Part shown: one piece after another, positions 22,204 through 33,117 of the stretch
How the letters are laid out: each line of letters begins with the position of its first letter
Position numbering within the stretch: the first letter of the stretch is position 1
The notes under the pieces: generated by a model
What the model saw: the letters and a program-made list of their open reading frames with translations, nothing else
Databases searched by the model: none
What the model was told of the DNA's origin: nothing
Translations under genes and position numbers: made by a program
Source of the DNA: Pleurodeles waltl
Lineage: Eukaryota > Chordata > Amphibia > Caudata > Salamandridae
Assembly (NCBI RefSeq): GCF_031143425.1
Contig: NC_090451.1
Span: forward strand, 668,546,508 to 668,610,507
DNA: 64,000 bases
Direction: 5' to 3'

Positions 22204-24294
22204 ATGTCTGATACAGAGATGAATGTGGTGGAACTCGACACCACACCTTACCTCCATCTTAAGATGAGGGAGCTAAGGTCTCTCTGTAATATCAAAAAAA
22301 TAACCATTGGCTCCAGACCTACCAAAATTCAGCTCCAGGAGCTGTTGGCAGAGTTTGAAAAAGCCAACCCCTCTGATGATGACATCACAGAGGAAGAAAT
22401 TAGTGACTTGGAGGCCAATGTCCCTCCTCCAGTCCTAAATAGGGAGAACAGGACCCCTCAAGTCCTGTCTCCAACTGTGTTAGTCAGAAATAGTGAGTCC
22501 CTCACAGGAGGGTCCCACATTTCTGAAATCACTGAGGATGCTCTCAGTGAAGATGACCTCCTGTTACCCAGGATGGCCAAAAGATTGGCTTTAGAGAGAC
22601 AGCTCCTAGCCATAGAAAGGGAAAGACAAGAGATGGGCCTAGGACCCATCAATGGTGGCAGCAATATAAATAGGGTCAGAGATTCTCCTGACATGTTAAA
22701 AATCCCCAAAGGGATTGTGACAAAATATGAAGATGGTGATGACATCACCAAATGGTTCACAGCTTTTGAGAGGGCTTGTGTAACCAGAAAAGTGAACAGA
22801 TCTCACTGGGGTGCTCTCCTTTGGGAAATGTTCACTGGAAAGTGTAGGGATAGACTCCTCACACTCTCTGGAAAAGATGCAGAATCTTATGACCTCATGA
22901 AGGGTACCCTGATTGAGGGCTTTGGATTCTCCACTGAGGAGTACAGGATTAGGTTCAGGGGGGCTCAAAAATCCTCGAGCCAGACCTGGGTTGACTTTGT
23001 TGACTACTCAGTGAAAACACTAGATGGTTGGATTCAAGGCAGTGGTGTAAGTAATTATGATGGGCTGTACAATTTATTTGTGAAGGAACACCTATTGAGT
23101 AATTGTTTCAATGATAAACTGCATCAGCATCTGGTAGACCTAGGACCAATTTCTCCCCAAGAATTGGGAAAGAAGGCGGACCATTGGGTCAAGACAAGGG
23201 TGTCCAAGACTTCAACAGGGGGTGACCAAAAGAAAGGGGGCACAAAGACTCCCCAGGGGAAGGGTGATGAGACAACCAAAACTAAAAATAGTAAAGAGTC
23301 TTCTACAGGCCCCCAAAAACCTGCTCAGGAGGGTGGGCCCAGAGCCTCTTCACAAAACAATGGGTACAAGGGTAAAAACTTTGATCCCAAAAAGGCCTGG
23401 TGTCATAGCTGTAAACAGCATGGACACCAAACTGGAGACAAGGCCTGTCCCAAGAAAGGTTCCACTCCAAACTCCCATCCAGGTAACACTGGTATGGCTA
23501 GTCTCCAAGTGGGATCAACAGTGTGCCCAGAGCAAATCAGGGTCCACACTGAAGCTACTCTAGTTTCTGAGGGTGGGGTGGATTTAGCCACACTAGCTGT
23601 CTGGCCGCCTAACATGCAAAAATACAGACAGCAACTCTTAATTAATGGGACTAGAATAGAGGGCCTGAGGGATACAGGTGCCAGTGTCACCATGGTGACA
23701 GAGAAACTGGTTTCCCCTGGCCAATACCTGACTGGAAAAACTTACACAGTCACCAACGCTGACAATCAGAGAAAAGTACATCCCATGGCAATGGTTACTT
23801 TAGAATGGGGAGGGGTCAATGGCCTGAAACAGGTGGTGGTCTCCTCAAATATCCCAGTGGACTGTCTGCTTGGAAATGACCTGGAGTCCTCAGCATGGGC
23901 TGAGGTAGAACTAAAAACCCATGCAGCAATGCTGGGTATCCCTGAACTGGTGTGTGTGAAAACAAGAGCACAATGCAAGGCACAGGGTGAACAAGTAGAG
24001 CTGGAGTCTGGAAGAATGGCCCAGCCTACCAAGAGAACAGGAAAGTCAGTTGGGAAACCAACTGCAACACAGCAAAAGAAAGGGAACCTCTCTTCTCAGG
24101 AAGAAGTTCTGCCCTCTGAAGGAACTGAGCCTTTGGAGCTTGAACCTTACCAGGTTGAGCTCTTAGGCCCAGGGGGACCCTCAAGGGAGGAGCTGTGTAA
24201 GGGACAAGAAACCTGTCCCTCTCTTGAAGGCCTTAGGCAGCAAGCTGCTGAAGAGTCCAAAGGCAAGAAAAATGGAACACATAGGGTCTATTGA
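22204..24294 (+). CDS. gag-pro: Gag-protease polyprotein of element A
   Basis: This 696-codon frame starts at the first ATG after the leader. Residues about 15-55 (YLHLKMRELRSLC and on) resemble a SAP-like helix-turn-helix seen in some Ty3-type Gags. Residues about 130-330 form the capsid core (from GLGPINGGSN through FSTEEYRIRFRGAQ). A zinc knuckle at about 400-415 has spacing CX2CX4HX6C, two residues longer than the usual CX2CX4HX4C. An aspartic protease follows with RDTGAS (Asp at about 490) and the later conserved CLLGND. After a Lys/Glu-rich linker the frame ends at TGA (24292-24294). Integrase sequence continues in the same frame immediately after, so this stop is either a nonsense mutation or a read-through site. 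Confidence 0.92.
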   Translation: MSDTEMNVVELDTTPYLHLKMRELRSLCNIKKITIGSRPTKIQLQELLAEFEKANPSDDDITEEEISDLEANVPPPVLNRENRTPQVLSPTVLVRNSESLTGGSHISEITEDALSEDDLLLPRMAKRLALERQLLAIERERQEMGLGPINGGSNINRVRDSPDMLKIPKGIVTKYEDGDDITKWFTAFERACVTRKVNRSHWGALLWEMFTGKCRDRLLTLSGKDAESYDLMKGTLIEGFGFSTEEYRIRFRGAQKSSSQTWVDFVDYSVKTLDGWIQGSGVSNYDGLYNLFVKEHLLSNCFNDKLHQHLVDLGPISPQELGKKADHWVKTRVSKTSTGGDQKKGGTKTPQGKGDETTKTKNSKESSTGPQKPAQEGGPRASSQNNGYKGKNFDPKKAWCHSCKQHGHQTGDKACPKKGSTPNSHPGNTGMASLQVGSTVCPEQIRVHTEATLVSEGGVDLATLAVWPPNMQKYRQQLLINGTRIEGLRDTGASVTMVTEKLVSPGQYLTGKTYTVTNADNQRKVHPMAMVTLEWGGVNGLKQVVVSSNIPVDCLLGNDLESSAWAEVELKTHAAMLGIPELVCVKTRAQCKAQGEQVELESGRMAQPTKRTGKSVGKPTATQQKKGNLSSQEEVLPSEGTEPLELEPYQVELLGPGGPSREELCKGQETCPSLEGLRQQAAEESKGKKNGTHRVY

Positions 24295-25599
24295 GAAGAT
24301 GGACTCCTGTACACTGAGGCAAGAGATCCCAAACCTGGTGCCACTAGGAGAGTGGTAGTGCCTCAGCTGTTCAGGAAGTTCATCCTAACATTGGCCCATG
24401 ACATTCCCCTTGCTGGACATTTGGGACAAACCAAGACGTGGGAGAGGTTAGTCAACCACTTCTACTGGCCCAATATGTCCAACATGGTTAAGGAGTTTTG
24501 CCTCTCCTGCCCCACCTGTCAAGCCAGTGGTAAGACAGGTGGGCATCCAAAGGCCCCCCTCATTCCACTTCCAGTGGTGGGGGTTCCCTTTGAAAGAGTG
24601 GGTGTGGACATAGTTGGTCCACTAGAACCTCCCACAGCCTCAGGAAATATGTATATCCTGGTAGTAGTGGATCATGCTACCAGGTATCCTGAAGCTATTC
24701 CCCTTAGGTCGACTACTGCCCCTGCAGTAGCCAAGGCCCTCATTGGTATCTTTACCAGAGTGGGTTTCCCTAAGGAGGTGGTGTCTGACAGAGGTACCAA
24801 CTTCATGTCAGCATACCTAAAGCACATGTGGAATGAGTGTGGAGTGACTTATAAATTCACTACACCATACCATCCACAAACTAATGGCTTGGTTGAGAGA
24901 TTCAACAAGACATTAAAAGGCATGATCATGGGGCTCCCAGAAAAACTCAAAAGGAGATGGGATGTCCTCTTGCCATGTCTGCTTTTCGCTTACAGAGAGG
25001 TGCCGCAGAAGGGAGTAGGATTCTCGCCCTTTGAACTTCTGTTTGGTCATCCTGTAAGGGGACCACTTGCCCTTGTTAAAGAAGGCTGGGAGAGACCTCT
25101 CCATGAGCCTAAACAGGACATAGTGGACTATGTACTTGGCCTTCGCTCTAGAATGGCAGAGTACATGGAAAAGGCAACCAAAAACCTTGAGGCCAGCCAA
25201 CAGCTCCAGAAGTTTTGGTATGACCAAAAGGCTGCACTGGTTGAGTTCCAACCAGGGCAGAAAGTCTGGGTTCTGGAGCCTGTGGCTCCCAGGGCACTCC
25301 AGGACAAATGGAGTGGCCCTTACCCAGTGCTAGAAAGGAAGAGTCAGGTCACCTACCTGGTGGACCTGGGCACAAGCAGGAGCCCCAAGAGGGTGATCCA
25401 TGTGAACCGCCTTAAGCTCTTCCATGACAGGGCTGATGTGAATCTGTTGATGGTAACAGATGAGGATCAGGAGGCAGAGAGTGAACCTCTCCCTGATCTT
25501 CTGTCATCAGACCCAAAAGATGGCACAGTAGATGGAGTGATCTACTCAGACACCCTCTCTGGCCAACAGCAAGCTGATTGTAGGAGAGTCCTACAATAG
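24295..25599 (+). CDS. pol: Integrase of element A (located upstream of RT)
   Basis: The frame is the same as gag-pro; the first Met is at 24352, but integrase-like sequence begins right after the TGA. A zinc-binding HHCC domain (HDIPLAGH ... CLSCPTC) is followed by the RNase H-fold core with Asp86 (GVDIVGPL), Asp146 (SDRGTNF) and Glu182 (TNGLVERF), counted from Met 24352, giving a DD35E triad. A GPY/F-type module (KWSGPYPVL, near residue 325) ends the enzyme. No chromodomain is seen. It would insert the cDNA and make 5-bp duplications, in agreement with the flanks here. The frame closes with TAG at 25597-25599, again followed in frame by RT sequence. Confidence 0.93.
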   Translation, partial: EDGLLYTEARDPKPGATRRVVVPQLFRKFILTLAHDIPLAGHLGQTKTWERLVNHFYWPNMSNMVKEFCLSCPTCQASGKTGGHPKAPLIPLPVVGVPFERVGVDIVGPLEPPTASGNMYILVVVDHATRYPEAIPLRSTTAPAVAKALIGIFTRVGFPKEVVSDRGTNFMSAYLKHMWNECGVTYKFTTPYHPQTNGLVERFNKTLKGMIMGLPEKLKRRWDVLLPCLLFAYREVPQKGVGFSPFELLFGHPVRGPLALVKEGWERPLHEPKQDIVDYVLGLRSRMAEYMEKATKNLEASQQLQKFWYDQKAALVEFQPGQKVWVLEPVAPRALQDKWSGPYPVLERKSQVTYLVDLGTSRSPKRVIHVNRLKLFHDRADVNLLMVTDEDQEAESEPLPDLLSSDPKDGTVDGVIYSDTLSGQQQADCRRVLQ

Positions 25600-26979
25600 T
25601 TTCCTGAACTCTTCTCCTTAACCCCTGGTCAGACACACCTGTGTACCCATGATGTGGACACAGGAGACAGCATGCCTGTCAAAAACAAAATCTTTAGACA
25701 GTCTGACCATGTTAAGGAAAGCATCAAGGTGGAAGTCCACAAGATGCTGGAATTGGGAGTAATTGAGCGCTCTGACAGCCCCTGGGCTAGCCCAGTGGTC
25801 TTAGTCCCCAAACCTCACACCAAAGATGGAAAGAAAGAGGTGAGGTTTTGTGTGGACTACAGAGGGCTCAATTCTGTCACCAAGACAGATGCTCATCCAA
25901 TTCCAAGAGCTGATGAGCTCATAGATAAATTAGGTGCTGCCAAATTCTTAAGTACCTTTGACTTGACAGCAGGGTACTGGCAAATAAAAATGGCACCTGG
26001 AGCAAAAGAGAAAACAGCATTCTCCACACCTGATGGGCATTATCAGTTTACTGTTATGCCCTTTGGTTTAAAGAATGCCCCTGCCACCTTCCAAAGGTTG
26101 GTGAATCAAGTCCTTGCTGGCTTGGAGTCCTTTAGCACAGCTTATCTTGATGATATTGCTGTCTTTAGCTCCACCTGGCAGGATCACCTGGTCCACCTGA
26201 AGAAGGTTTTGAAGGCTCTGCAATCTGCAGGCCTCTCTATCAAGGCATCCAAATGCCAGATAGGGCAGGGAACTGTGGTTTACTTGGGCCACCTTGTAGG
26301 TGGAGGCCAAGTTCAGCCACTCCAACCCAAGATCCAGACTATTCTGGACTGGGTAGCTCCAAAAACCCAGACTCAAGTCAGGGCATTCCTTGGCTTGACT
26401 GGGTATTACAGGAGGTTTGTGAAGGGATATGGATCCATTGTGACAGCCCTCACTGAACTCACCTCCAAGAAAATGCCCAAGAAAGTGAACTGGACTGTGG
26501 AATGCCAACAGGCCTTTGACACCCTGAAACAAGCAATGTGCTCAGCACCAGTTCTAAAAGCTCCAGATTATTCTAAGCAGTTCATTGTGCAGACTGATGC
26601 CTCTGAACATGGGATAGGGGCAGTTTTGTCCCAAACAAATGATGATGGCCTTGACCAGCCTGTTGCTTTCATTAGCAGGAGGTTACTCCCCAGGGAGCAG
26701 CGTTGGAGTGCCATTGAGAGGGAGGCCTTTGCTGTGGTTTGGTCCCGGAAGAAGCTGAGACCATACCTCTTTGGGACTCACTTCCTAGTTCAAACTGACC
26801 ACAGACCTCTCAAATGGCTGCAAATGAAAGGTGAAAATCCTAAACTGTTGAGGTGGTCCATCTCCCTACAGGGAATGGACTTTATAGTGGAACACAGACC
26901 TGGGACTGCCCATGCCAATGCAGATGGCCTTTCCAGGTTCTTCCACTTAGAAAATGAAGACTCTCTTGGGAAAGGTTAG
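25600..26979 (+). CDS. pol: Reverse transcriptase-RNase H of element A
   Basis: This continues the same frame; the first Met is at 25654 (441 codons to TAA at 26977). RT motifs are in order: PVVLVPKPHTKDGKKEVRFC, FDLTAGYWQI (first catalytic Asp), MPFGLKNAPATFQ, YLDDIAVFS (Asp166 and Asp167) and YLGHLV. A Ty3-type RNase H follows with Asp315 (VQTDASEHG), Glu357 (IEREAF), Asp382 (QTDHRPL) and Asp424 (NADGLSR). All catalytic residues are present and there is no frameshift. The C-terminus ends 31 bp before the 3' LTR, so nothing (no env, no integrase) follows. Confidence 0.95.
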   Translation, partial: FPELFSLTPGQTHLCTHDVDTGDSMPVKNKIFRQSDHVKESIKVEVHKMLELGVIERSDSPWASPVVLVPKPHTKDGKKEVRFCVDYRGLNSVTKTDAHPIPRADELIDKLGAAKFLSTFDLTAGYWQIKMAPGAKEKTAFSTPDGHYQFTVMPFGLKNAPATFQRLVNQVLAGLESFSTAYLDDIAVFSSTWQDHLVHLKKVLKALQSAGLSIKASKCQIGQGTVVYLGHLVGGGQVQPLQPKIQTILDWVAPKTQTQVRAFLGLTGYYRRFVKGYGSIVTALTELTSKKMPKKVNWTVECQQAFDTLKQAMCSAPVLKAPDYSKQFIVQTDASEHGIGAVLSQTNDDGLDQPVAFISRRLLPREQRWSAIEREAFAVVWSRKKLRPYLFGTHFLVQTDHRPLKWLQMKGENPKLLRWSISLQGMDFIVEHRPGTAHANADGLSRFFHLENEDSLGKG

Positions 26980-26991
26980 TCTCATCCTCTT

Positions 26992-27009
26992 TCGTTTGGG
27001 GGGGGGTTG
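26992..27009 (+). promoter_or_regulatory. Polypurine tract of element A
   Basis: A run of nine G (26998-27006) followed by TTG sits immediately before the 3' LTR. This is the expected place for the plus-strand primer. Element B has a similar GGGAGGGGGG tract. Confidence 0.7.
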
Positions 27010-29695
27010 TGTAAGGAAATGCCTCCTTGGCATGGTTGCCCCCTGACTTTTTGCCTTTGCTGATGCTATGTTTACAATTGAAAGTGTGCTGAGGCCTGCT
27101 AACCAGGCCCCAGCACCAGTGTTCTTTCCCTAACCTGTACTTTTGTATCCACAATTGGCAGACCCTGGCATCCAGATAAGTCCCTTGTAACTGGTACTTC
27201 TAGTACCAAGGGCCCTGATGCCAAGGAAGGTCTCTAAGGGCTGCAGCATGTCTTATGCCACCCTGGAGACCTCTCACTCAGCACAGACACACTGCTTGCC
27301 AGCTTGTGTGTGCTAGTGAGGACAAAACGAGTAAGTCGACATGGCACTACCCTCAGGGTGCCATGCCAGCCTCTCACTGCCTATGCAGTATAGGTAAGAC
27401 ACCCCTCTAGCAGGCCTTACAGCCCTAAGGCAGGGTGCACTATACCATAGGTGAGGGTACCCGTGCATGAGCATGGTACCCCTACAGTGTCTAAACAAAA
27501 CCTTAGACATTGTAAGTGCAGGGTAGCCATAAGAGTATATGGTCTGGGAGTCTGTCAAACACGAACTCCACAGCACCATAATGGCTACACTGAAAACTGG
27601 GAAGTTTGGTATCAAACTTCTCAGCACAATAAATGCACACTGATGCCAGTGTACATTTTATTGTAAAATACACCACAGAGGGCACCTTAGAGGTGCCCCC
27701 TGAAACTTAACCGACTGTCTGTGTAGGCTGACTAGTTCCAGCAGCCTGCCACACCAGAGACATGTTGCTGGCCCCATGGGGAGAGTGCCTTTGTCACTCT
27801 GAGGCCAGTAACAAAGCCTGCACTGGGTGGAGATGCTAACACCTCCCCCAGGCAGGAGCTGTGACACCTGGCGGTGAGCCTCAAAGGCTCACCCCTTTGT
27901 CACAGCCCAGCAGGGCACTCCAGCTTAGTGGAGTTGCCCGCCCCCTCCGGCCACGGCCCCCACTTTTGGCGGCAAGGCTGGAGGGAACAAAGAAAGCAAC
28001 AAGGAGGAGTCACTGGCCAGTCAGGACAGGCCCTAAGGTGTCCTGAGCTGAGGTGACTCTGACTTTTAGAAATCCTCCATCTTGCAGATGGAGGATTCCC
28101 CCAATAGGGTTAGGATTGTGACCCCCTCCCCTTGGGAGGAGGCACAAAGAGGGTGTACCCACCCTCAGGGCTAGTAGCCATTGGCTACTAACCCCCCAGA
28201 CCTAAACACGCCCTTAAATTTAGTATTTAAGGGCTACCCTGAACCCTAGAAAATTAGATTCCTGCAACTACAAGAAGAAGGACTGCCTAGCTGAAAACCC
28301 CTGCAGAGGAAGGCCAGAAGACGACAACTGCCTTGGCTCCAGAAACTCACCGGCCTGTCTCCTGCCTTCCAAAGATCCTGCTCCAGCGACGCCTTCCAAA
28401 GGGACCAGCGACCTCGACATCCTCTGAGGACTGCCCCTGCTTCGAAAAGACAAGAAACTCCCGAGGACAGCGGACCTGCTCCAAGAAAGGCTGCAACTTT
28501 GTTTCCAGCAGCTTTGAAAGAACCCTGCAAGCTCCCCGCAAGAAGCGTGAGACTTGCAACACTGCACCCGGCGACCCCGACTCGGCTGGTGGAGATCCAA
28601 CACCTCAGGAGGGACCCCAGGACTACTCTGATACTGTGAGTACCAAAACCTGTCCCCCCTGAGCACCCACAGCGCCGCCTGCAGATGGAATCCCGAGGCT
28701 TCCCCTGACCGCGACTCTTTGAACCCTAAGTCCTGACGCCTGGGAGAGACCCTGCACCCGCAGCCCCCAGGACCGGAAGGACCGGACTTTCACTGGAGAA
28801 GTGACCCCCAGGAGTCCCTCTCCCTTGCCCAAGTGGAGGTTTCCCCGAGGAACCCCCCCCTTGCCTGCCTGCAGCGCTGAAGAGATCCCGAGATCTCCCA
28901 TAGACTAACACTACAAACCCGACGCTTGTTTCTACACTGCACCCGGCCGCCCCCGCGCTGCTGAGGGTGAAATTTCTGTGTGGACTTGTGTCCCCCCCGG
29001 TGCCCTACAAAACCCCCCTGGTCTGCCCTCCGAAGACGCGGGTACTTACCTGCTGGCAGACTTGAACCGGGGCACCCCCTTCTCCATTGAAGCCTATGTG
29101 TTTTGGGCACCACTTTGAACTCTGCACCTGACCGGCCCTGAGCTGCTGGTGTGGTAACTTTGGGGTTGCTCTGAACCCCCAACGGTGGGCTACCTTGGAC
29201 CAAGAACTAAGCCCTGTAAGTGTCTTACTTACCTGGTTAACCTAACAAATACTTACCTCCCCTAGGAACTGTGAAAATTGCACTAAGTGTCCACTTTTAA
29301 AACAGCTATTTGTGAATAACTTGAAAAGTATACATGCAATTTTGATGATTTGAAGTTCCTAAAGTACTTACCTGCAATACCTTTCGAATGAGATATTACA
29401 TGTAGAATTTGAACCTGTGGTTCTTAAAATAAACTAAGAAAAGATATTTCTCTATATAAAAACCTATTGGCTGGATTTGTCTCTGAGTGTGTGTACCTCA
29501 TTTATTGTCTATGTGTATGTACAACAAATGCTTAACACTACTCCTTGGATAAGCCTACTGCTCGACCACACTACCACAAAATAGAGCATTCGTATTATCT
29601 ATTTTTACCACTATTTTACCTCTAAGGGGAACCCTTGGACTCTGTGCATGCTATTCCTTACTTTGAAATAGCACATACAGAGCCAACTTCCTACA
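27010..29695 (+). repeat. 3' LTR of element A
   Basis: Same length (2,686 bp) as the 5' LTR, differing at about 14 positions counted by eye and with no indel noticed. It ends CTACA, followed by the target duplication ATGCT. Confidence 0.95.
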
Positions 29696-29700
29696 ATGCT

Positions 29701-30159
29701 GATATATTCCTGTTACTTATTCTTAGTTTAAAAAAATGAAACCTAATTCTTACAAAGTTCACTACAATACTAAGACTTTGCCATATTAAATGTTAGCAGA
29801 TAATATAGCTTACTTTTTTTCCAAAAGGTGACCATAATAGCAATTAGAAAGAGGGTTTTGCAGTGCGAATCTTTTCAGGATTCACATGCTGTGCATTATT
29901 CTGCCATCTACTTGCTGTGTTTGGAAAAGTCCTTTTTTAGATCTTGCATGAATCAGCGCGCACATGCTTGCTTGCAAGACTTTTTCTTTTTTTTTTTTAC
30001 TTACATGGGGCTTAGAGGTTGCACATTGTTTACCATTAGTTGGCTTTTTTTGTCACAGTTTTTTTGCTTGCTTTTCATAAGCTGGCACGTGGTGTGCATG
30101 GACCAAGTACTTGTGTCCTTCCACTGCTCCCTTAATCGGGCCCTACTTTTTTCTTTTTA
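29701..30159 (+). other. ARNT intron, right flank of element A
   Basis: AT-rich sequence with a T-run near 29988. Nothing was recognised. Confidence 0.5.
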
Positions 30160-31130
30160 TTTAAGCACTTGGCTAGATTGAATTGTTTGGTCTGCTGTAT
30201 ACCTAGAAGCCATCCTTGGCTTCTACCATATTGTCAGAGAATAGATACCAGTAGGGTGAGATCTGTATTTGAAAATACACTCAGTCCTACAAGGAAGGGA
30301 AAACCTCTTGTAGAAATGACACCACAAGGTAGCTCAGAAGGAAAAGAACAACATGTGAAGTTTGTCTAAGGATCGCAAGATGGAGGGGTGTAAAAATACA
30401 GCTGCAGACAACTATGGCCGGCTGTGGACAAGTCGCTTCAATAAAGGATGACAACACAGCAAAGCCCATGGGTGCATTACAATTCACAGGTACCTCTTTA
30501 AGAGGTACAGTGCCGATTAGAAGACAGAGTAGCTTGCAATACTTACATACTGCCACAACACAAATGCAGATAACCTTACCCATCATGGCAGTCAACAGTA
30601 CCAGGGGCAGCTCTTTCGAGCAGAGATAGGTGCCGGACCCCTCATTTTATACTGGTCGAGGACAGATATTAGGTTTACTACAAGGAGTGAAAAAATCACC
30701 CTAGACAAGTGAGTGCTAAATCTAATAAAATAAGGATAGTGCATATATTTGGAACACAAACCAGTAAGGATAAAACCAAAGAAAATGTTAACAAACAACC
30801 ACAGCCCAAGCCTCTACATCATGAATTACTGTTGCTTCCACAAAAGAATGTCATAGATGAGGTCAGACCTGAGTCCCACAACAAACGGTTGTATCCCTTG
30901 TATTTCCTGGTGCTAAAACAAGACCATACATTGTGGCTAATCATGGATCTGAGTCTCTGCAACAAATATATAAAGCCCCCAAATTTAAAAATGACTGTAC
31001 TCCGCTTCACTGTTGTCTCCTTTCCATTTTACCTGGTGACCTGCTGGCATACCCTAATCTGAGTTGGCACTCCTCTAATACTGGCCTCTCCATATTATGA
31101 TCTTCACTTTTACAGGATTGAACCCTCGAC
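30160..31130 (+). pseudogene. Degraded retroelement RT fragment, possibly DIRS-type
   Basis: The frame at 30709-31062 contains LLLPQKNVIDEVRPE, then LYPLYFLVLKQDHTLWLIMDLSLCNKYI and PNLKMTVLR. These follow the pattern of the finger region of DIRS and Ty3-type RTs ('...YFLVPKKDG...RLIMDLK.LNKYI...FKM'). No catalytic YxDD follows before the match fades. The two smaller frames upstream are not recognised. It is an old fragment, and the family call is tentative. Confidence 0.4.
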
Positions 31131-31516
31131 TATATGGTTCATTGGCATATAAAATTTGTTTCCATTGTGGACAAATATATTAAATAAATCCACACTAAAT
31201 ACATGTATGTATGGATGTTGTGTATAAACTTTTAATATATATAATAAACCTTTTTACCCAAGTCATAATTGATGTGCATATGGCCATTTGTCAAATTAGA
31301 AGCTCAAAGTATAGGGTGAAATAATATTCCCTGCAAAGAATGCTGTATCTACAATTGAGTGGGAAAGAAAGGAATAGCTTCTTACTGAAAGTCCAGTTCT
31401 CTTGTAGGGGTATTTCCATGATAGTCATAGGCGTTCAATAGTTCCGCCCACTTACGAGGACCGCAGAGCACTTTTTCCAATATAACCTCTTAAGTGTTCA
31501 TGTTCGCCTTACTTCA
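31131..31516. other. Unassigned, perhaps a retroelement end
   Basis: AT-rich, then a more complex stretch (31370-31516: TCTTACTGAAAGTCCAG, ATTTCCATGATAG) that looks like a retroelement terminus. I could not place it in a family. Confidence 0.3.
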
Positions 31517-33117
31517 GGAGTCCTCCCTGAGGTGTTGGTTTTCTGCAGGTCGAGCCGGGGGTGTCGGGTACAGAGTGTAGAGTCTGACGCTTCTGGCGGG
31601 AAACGTGAAGTCCTTGGAGGTTGCTTCTTTGTTGCAAAGAAGTAGCTGGTTTTGAACAGGGACGCTGTTCACAGGAGTTTCTTGGTCCTGTAGTCCAGGG
31701 CAGTCCTCTGAGGCTTCAGAGGTCGCTGGTCCCTGTCGGATGCGTCGCTGGAGCAGGTTTTCGAAGTTGGAGACAGGCTGGTATGGCTGGGGCCAAATCA
31801 GTTGTCATCTTCCTCCTTCTCTGCAGGCTTGTAGGTCAGCAGTCCTTCTTCTTTCTTCAGGCTGCAGGAATCTGATTTCCTGGGTTCTGTGGCACCCCTA
31901 AATACTAAATGTAGGGTTGTGTTTAGGACTGAGTGGCAGTAGCCAATGGCTACTGTCCTTGAGGGTGGCTACACCCTCCTTGTGCCTCCTCCCTGAGGGG
32001 AGGGGGGCACATCCCTATTCCTATTAGGGGAATCCTCCAAAACCAAGATGAAGGATTTCTAAAGGCAGGGGTCACCTCAGCTCAGGGCACCTTAGGGGCT
32101 GTCCTGACTGGTGGGTGACTCCTTGTTTTTCTCATTATCTCCCCTGGACTTGCCGCCAAAAGTGGGGGCTCTGTCCAGGGGTCGGGCATCTCCACTAGCT
32201 GGAGTGCCCTGGGGCATTGTAACACAAAGCCTGAGCCTTTGAGGCTCACTGCTAGGTGTTACAGTTCCTGCAAGGGGGGAGGTGTTAAGCACCTCCACCC
32301 AGTGCAGGCTTTGTTTCTGTCCTCAGAGAGCACAAAGGCTCTCACCCCAGGGGGGCAGAAACTCATCTCTCAGCAGCAGGCTGCACAGACCAGTCAGTCC
32401 TGCACTGAAGGATTGGGTAAAAGACAGGGGGAATCTCTAAGATGCCCTGTGTGTGCTTTTTTTTTAAATACATCCAACAGTGGCATCAGTATGGGTTTAT
32501 TATTCTGAGAAGTTTGATACCAAACTTCCCAGTATTCAGTGTAGTCATTATGGAGCTGTAGAGTTCGTTTTGACAAACTCCCAGACCATATACTTAATAT
32601 GGCCACACTGTACTTACAATGTCTAAGAATAGACTTAGACATGGTAGGGGCATATTGCTCATGCACATATGCCCTCACCTGTGTTATAGTGCACCCTGCC
32701 TTAGGGCTGTAAGGCCTGCTAAAGGGGTGACTTACCTATGCCACAGGCAGTATTTTGTAGGCATGGCATCCTGAGGGGGATGCCATGTCGACTTTGCCCT
32801 TTTCTCCCCAACACACACAATCTACAATGGCAGTGGGCATGTGTTAGGTGAGGGGTCCCTTAGGGTGGCACAACATATGCTGCAGCCCTTAGGGACCTTT
32901 CCTGGTCACAGGGCCCTTGGTACCGCTGGTACCTTTTACAAGGGACTTATCTGTGTGCCAGGGGTGTGGCAATTGTGGAAACAATGGTACATCTTAGGTG
33001 AAAGAACACTGGTTCCGGGGCCTGGTTAGCAGGGTCCCAGCACACTTCTCAGTTAAGTCCGCATCAGTATGAGGCAAAAAGTGGGGGGTAACTGCAACAG
33101 GAAGCCATTTTCCTACA
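31517..33117 (-). mobile_element. Truncated LTR, minus strand, B-type
   Basis: This matches the 5' portion of the family LTR in reverse, from GGAGTCCTCCCTGAGG at 31517 to the terminal CATTTTCCTACA. Roughly the last 1.1 kb of the LTR is missing at the 31517 side. It is more diverged than the other copies: its hairpin AATAAA reads AATACA. It abuts a truncated DIRS element at 33118. Confidence 0.8.

Larger units (their letters stand above)
19247..29695 (+). mobile_element. Element A: complete Gmr1-like Ty3 LTR retrotransposon
   Basis: This 10,449-bp element is flanked by the perfect 5-bp duplication ATGCT (19242-19246 and 29696-29700). It consists of a 5' LTR (19247-21932), leader, gag-protease, integrase, RT-RNase H, a G-rich purine tract and a 3' LTR (27010-29695). 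The two LTRs are each 2,686 bp, and I counted about 14 substitutions between them (about 0.5%), so the insertion is young. The domain order protease-integrase-RT-RNase H is unlike ordinary Ty3 elements (RT-RNase H-integrase). It matches the Gmr1 group of deuterostome Ty3-like elements, in which integrase lies upstream of RT as in Ty1/copia. The RT, RNase H and GPY-type integrase look Ty3-like, not copia-like. Confidence 0.95.
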
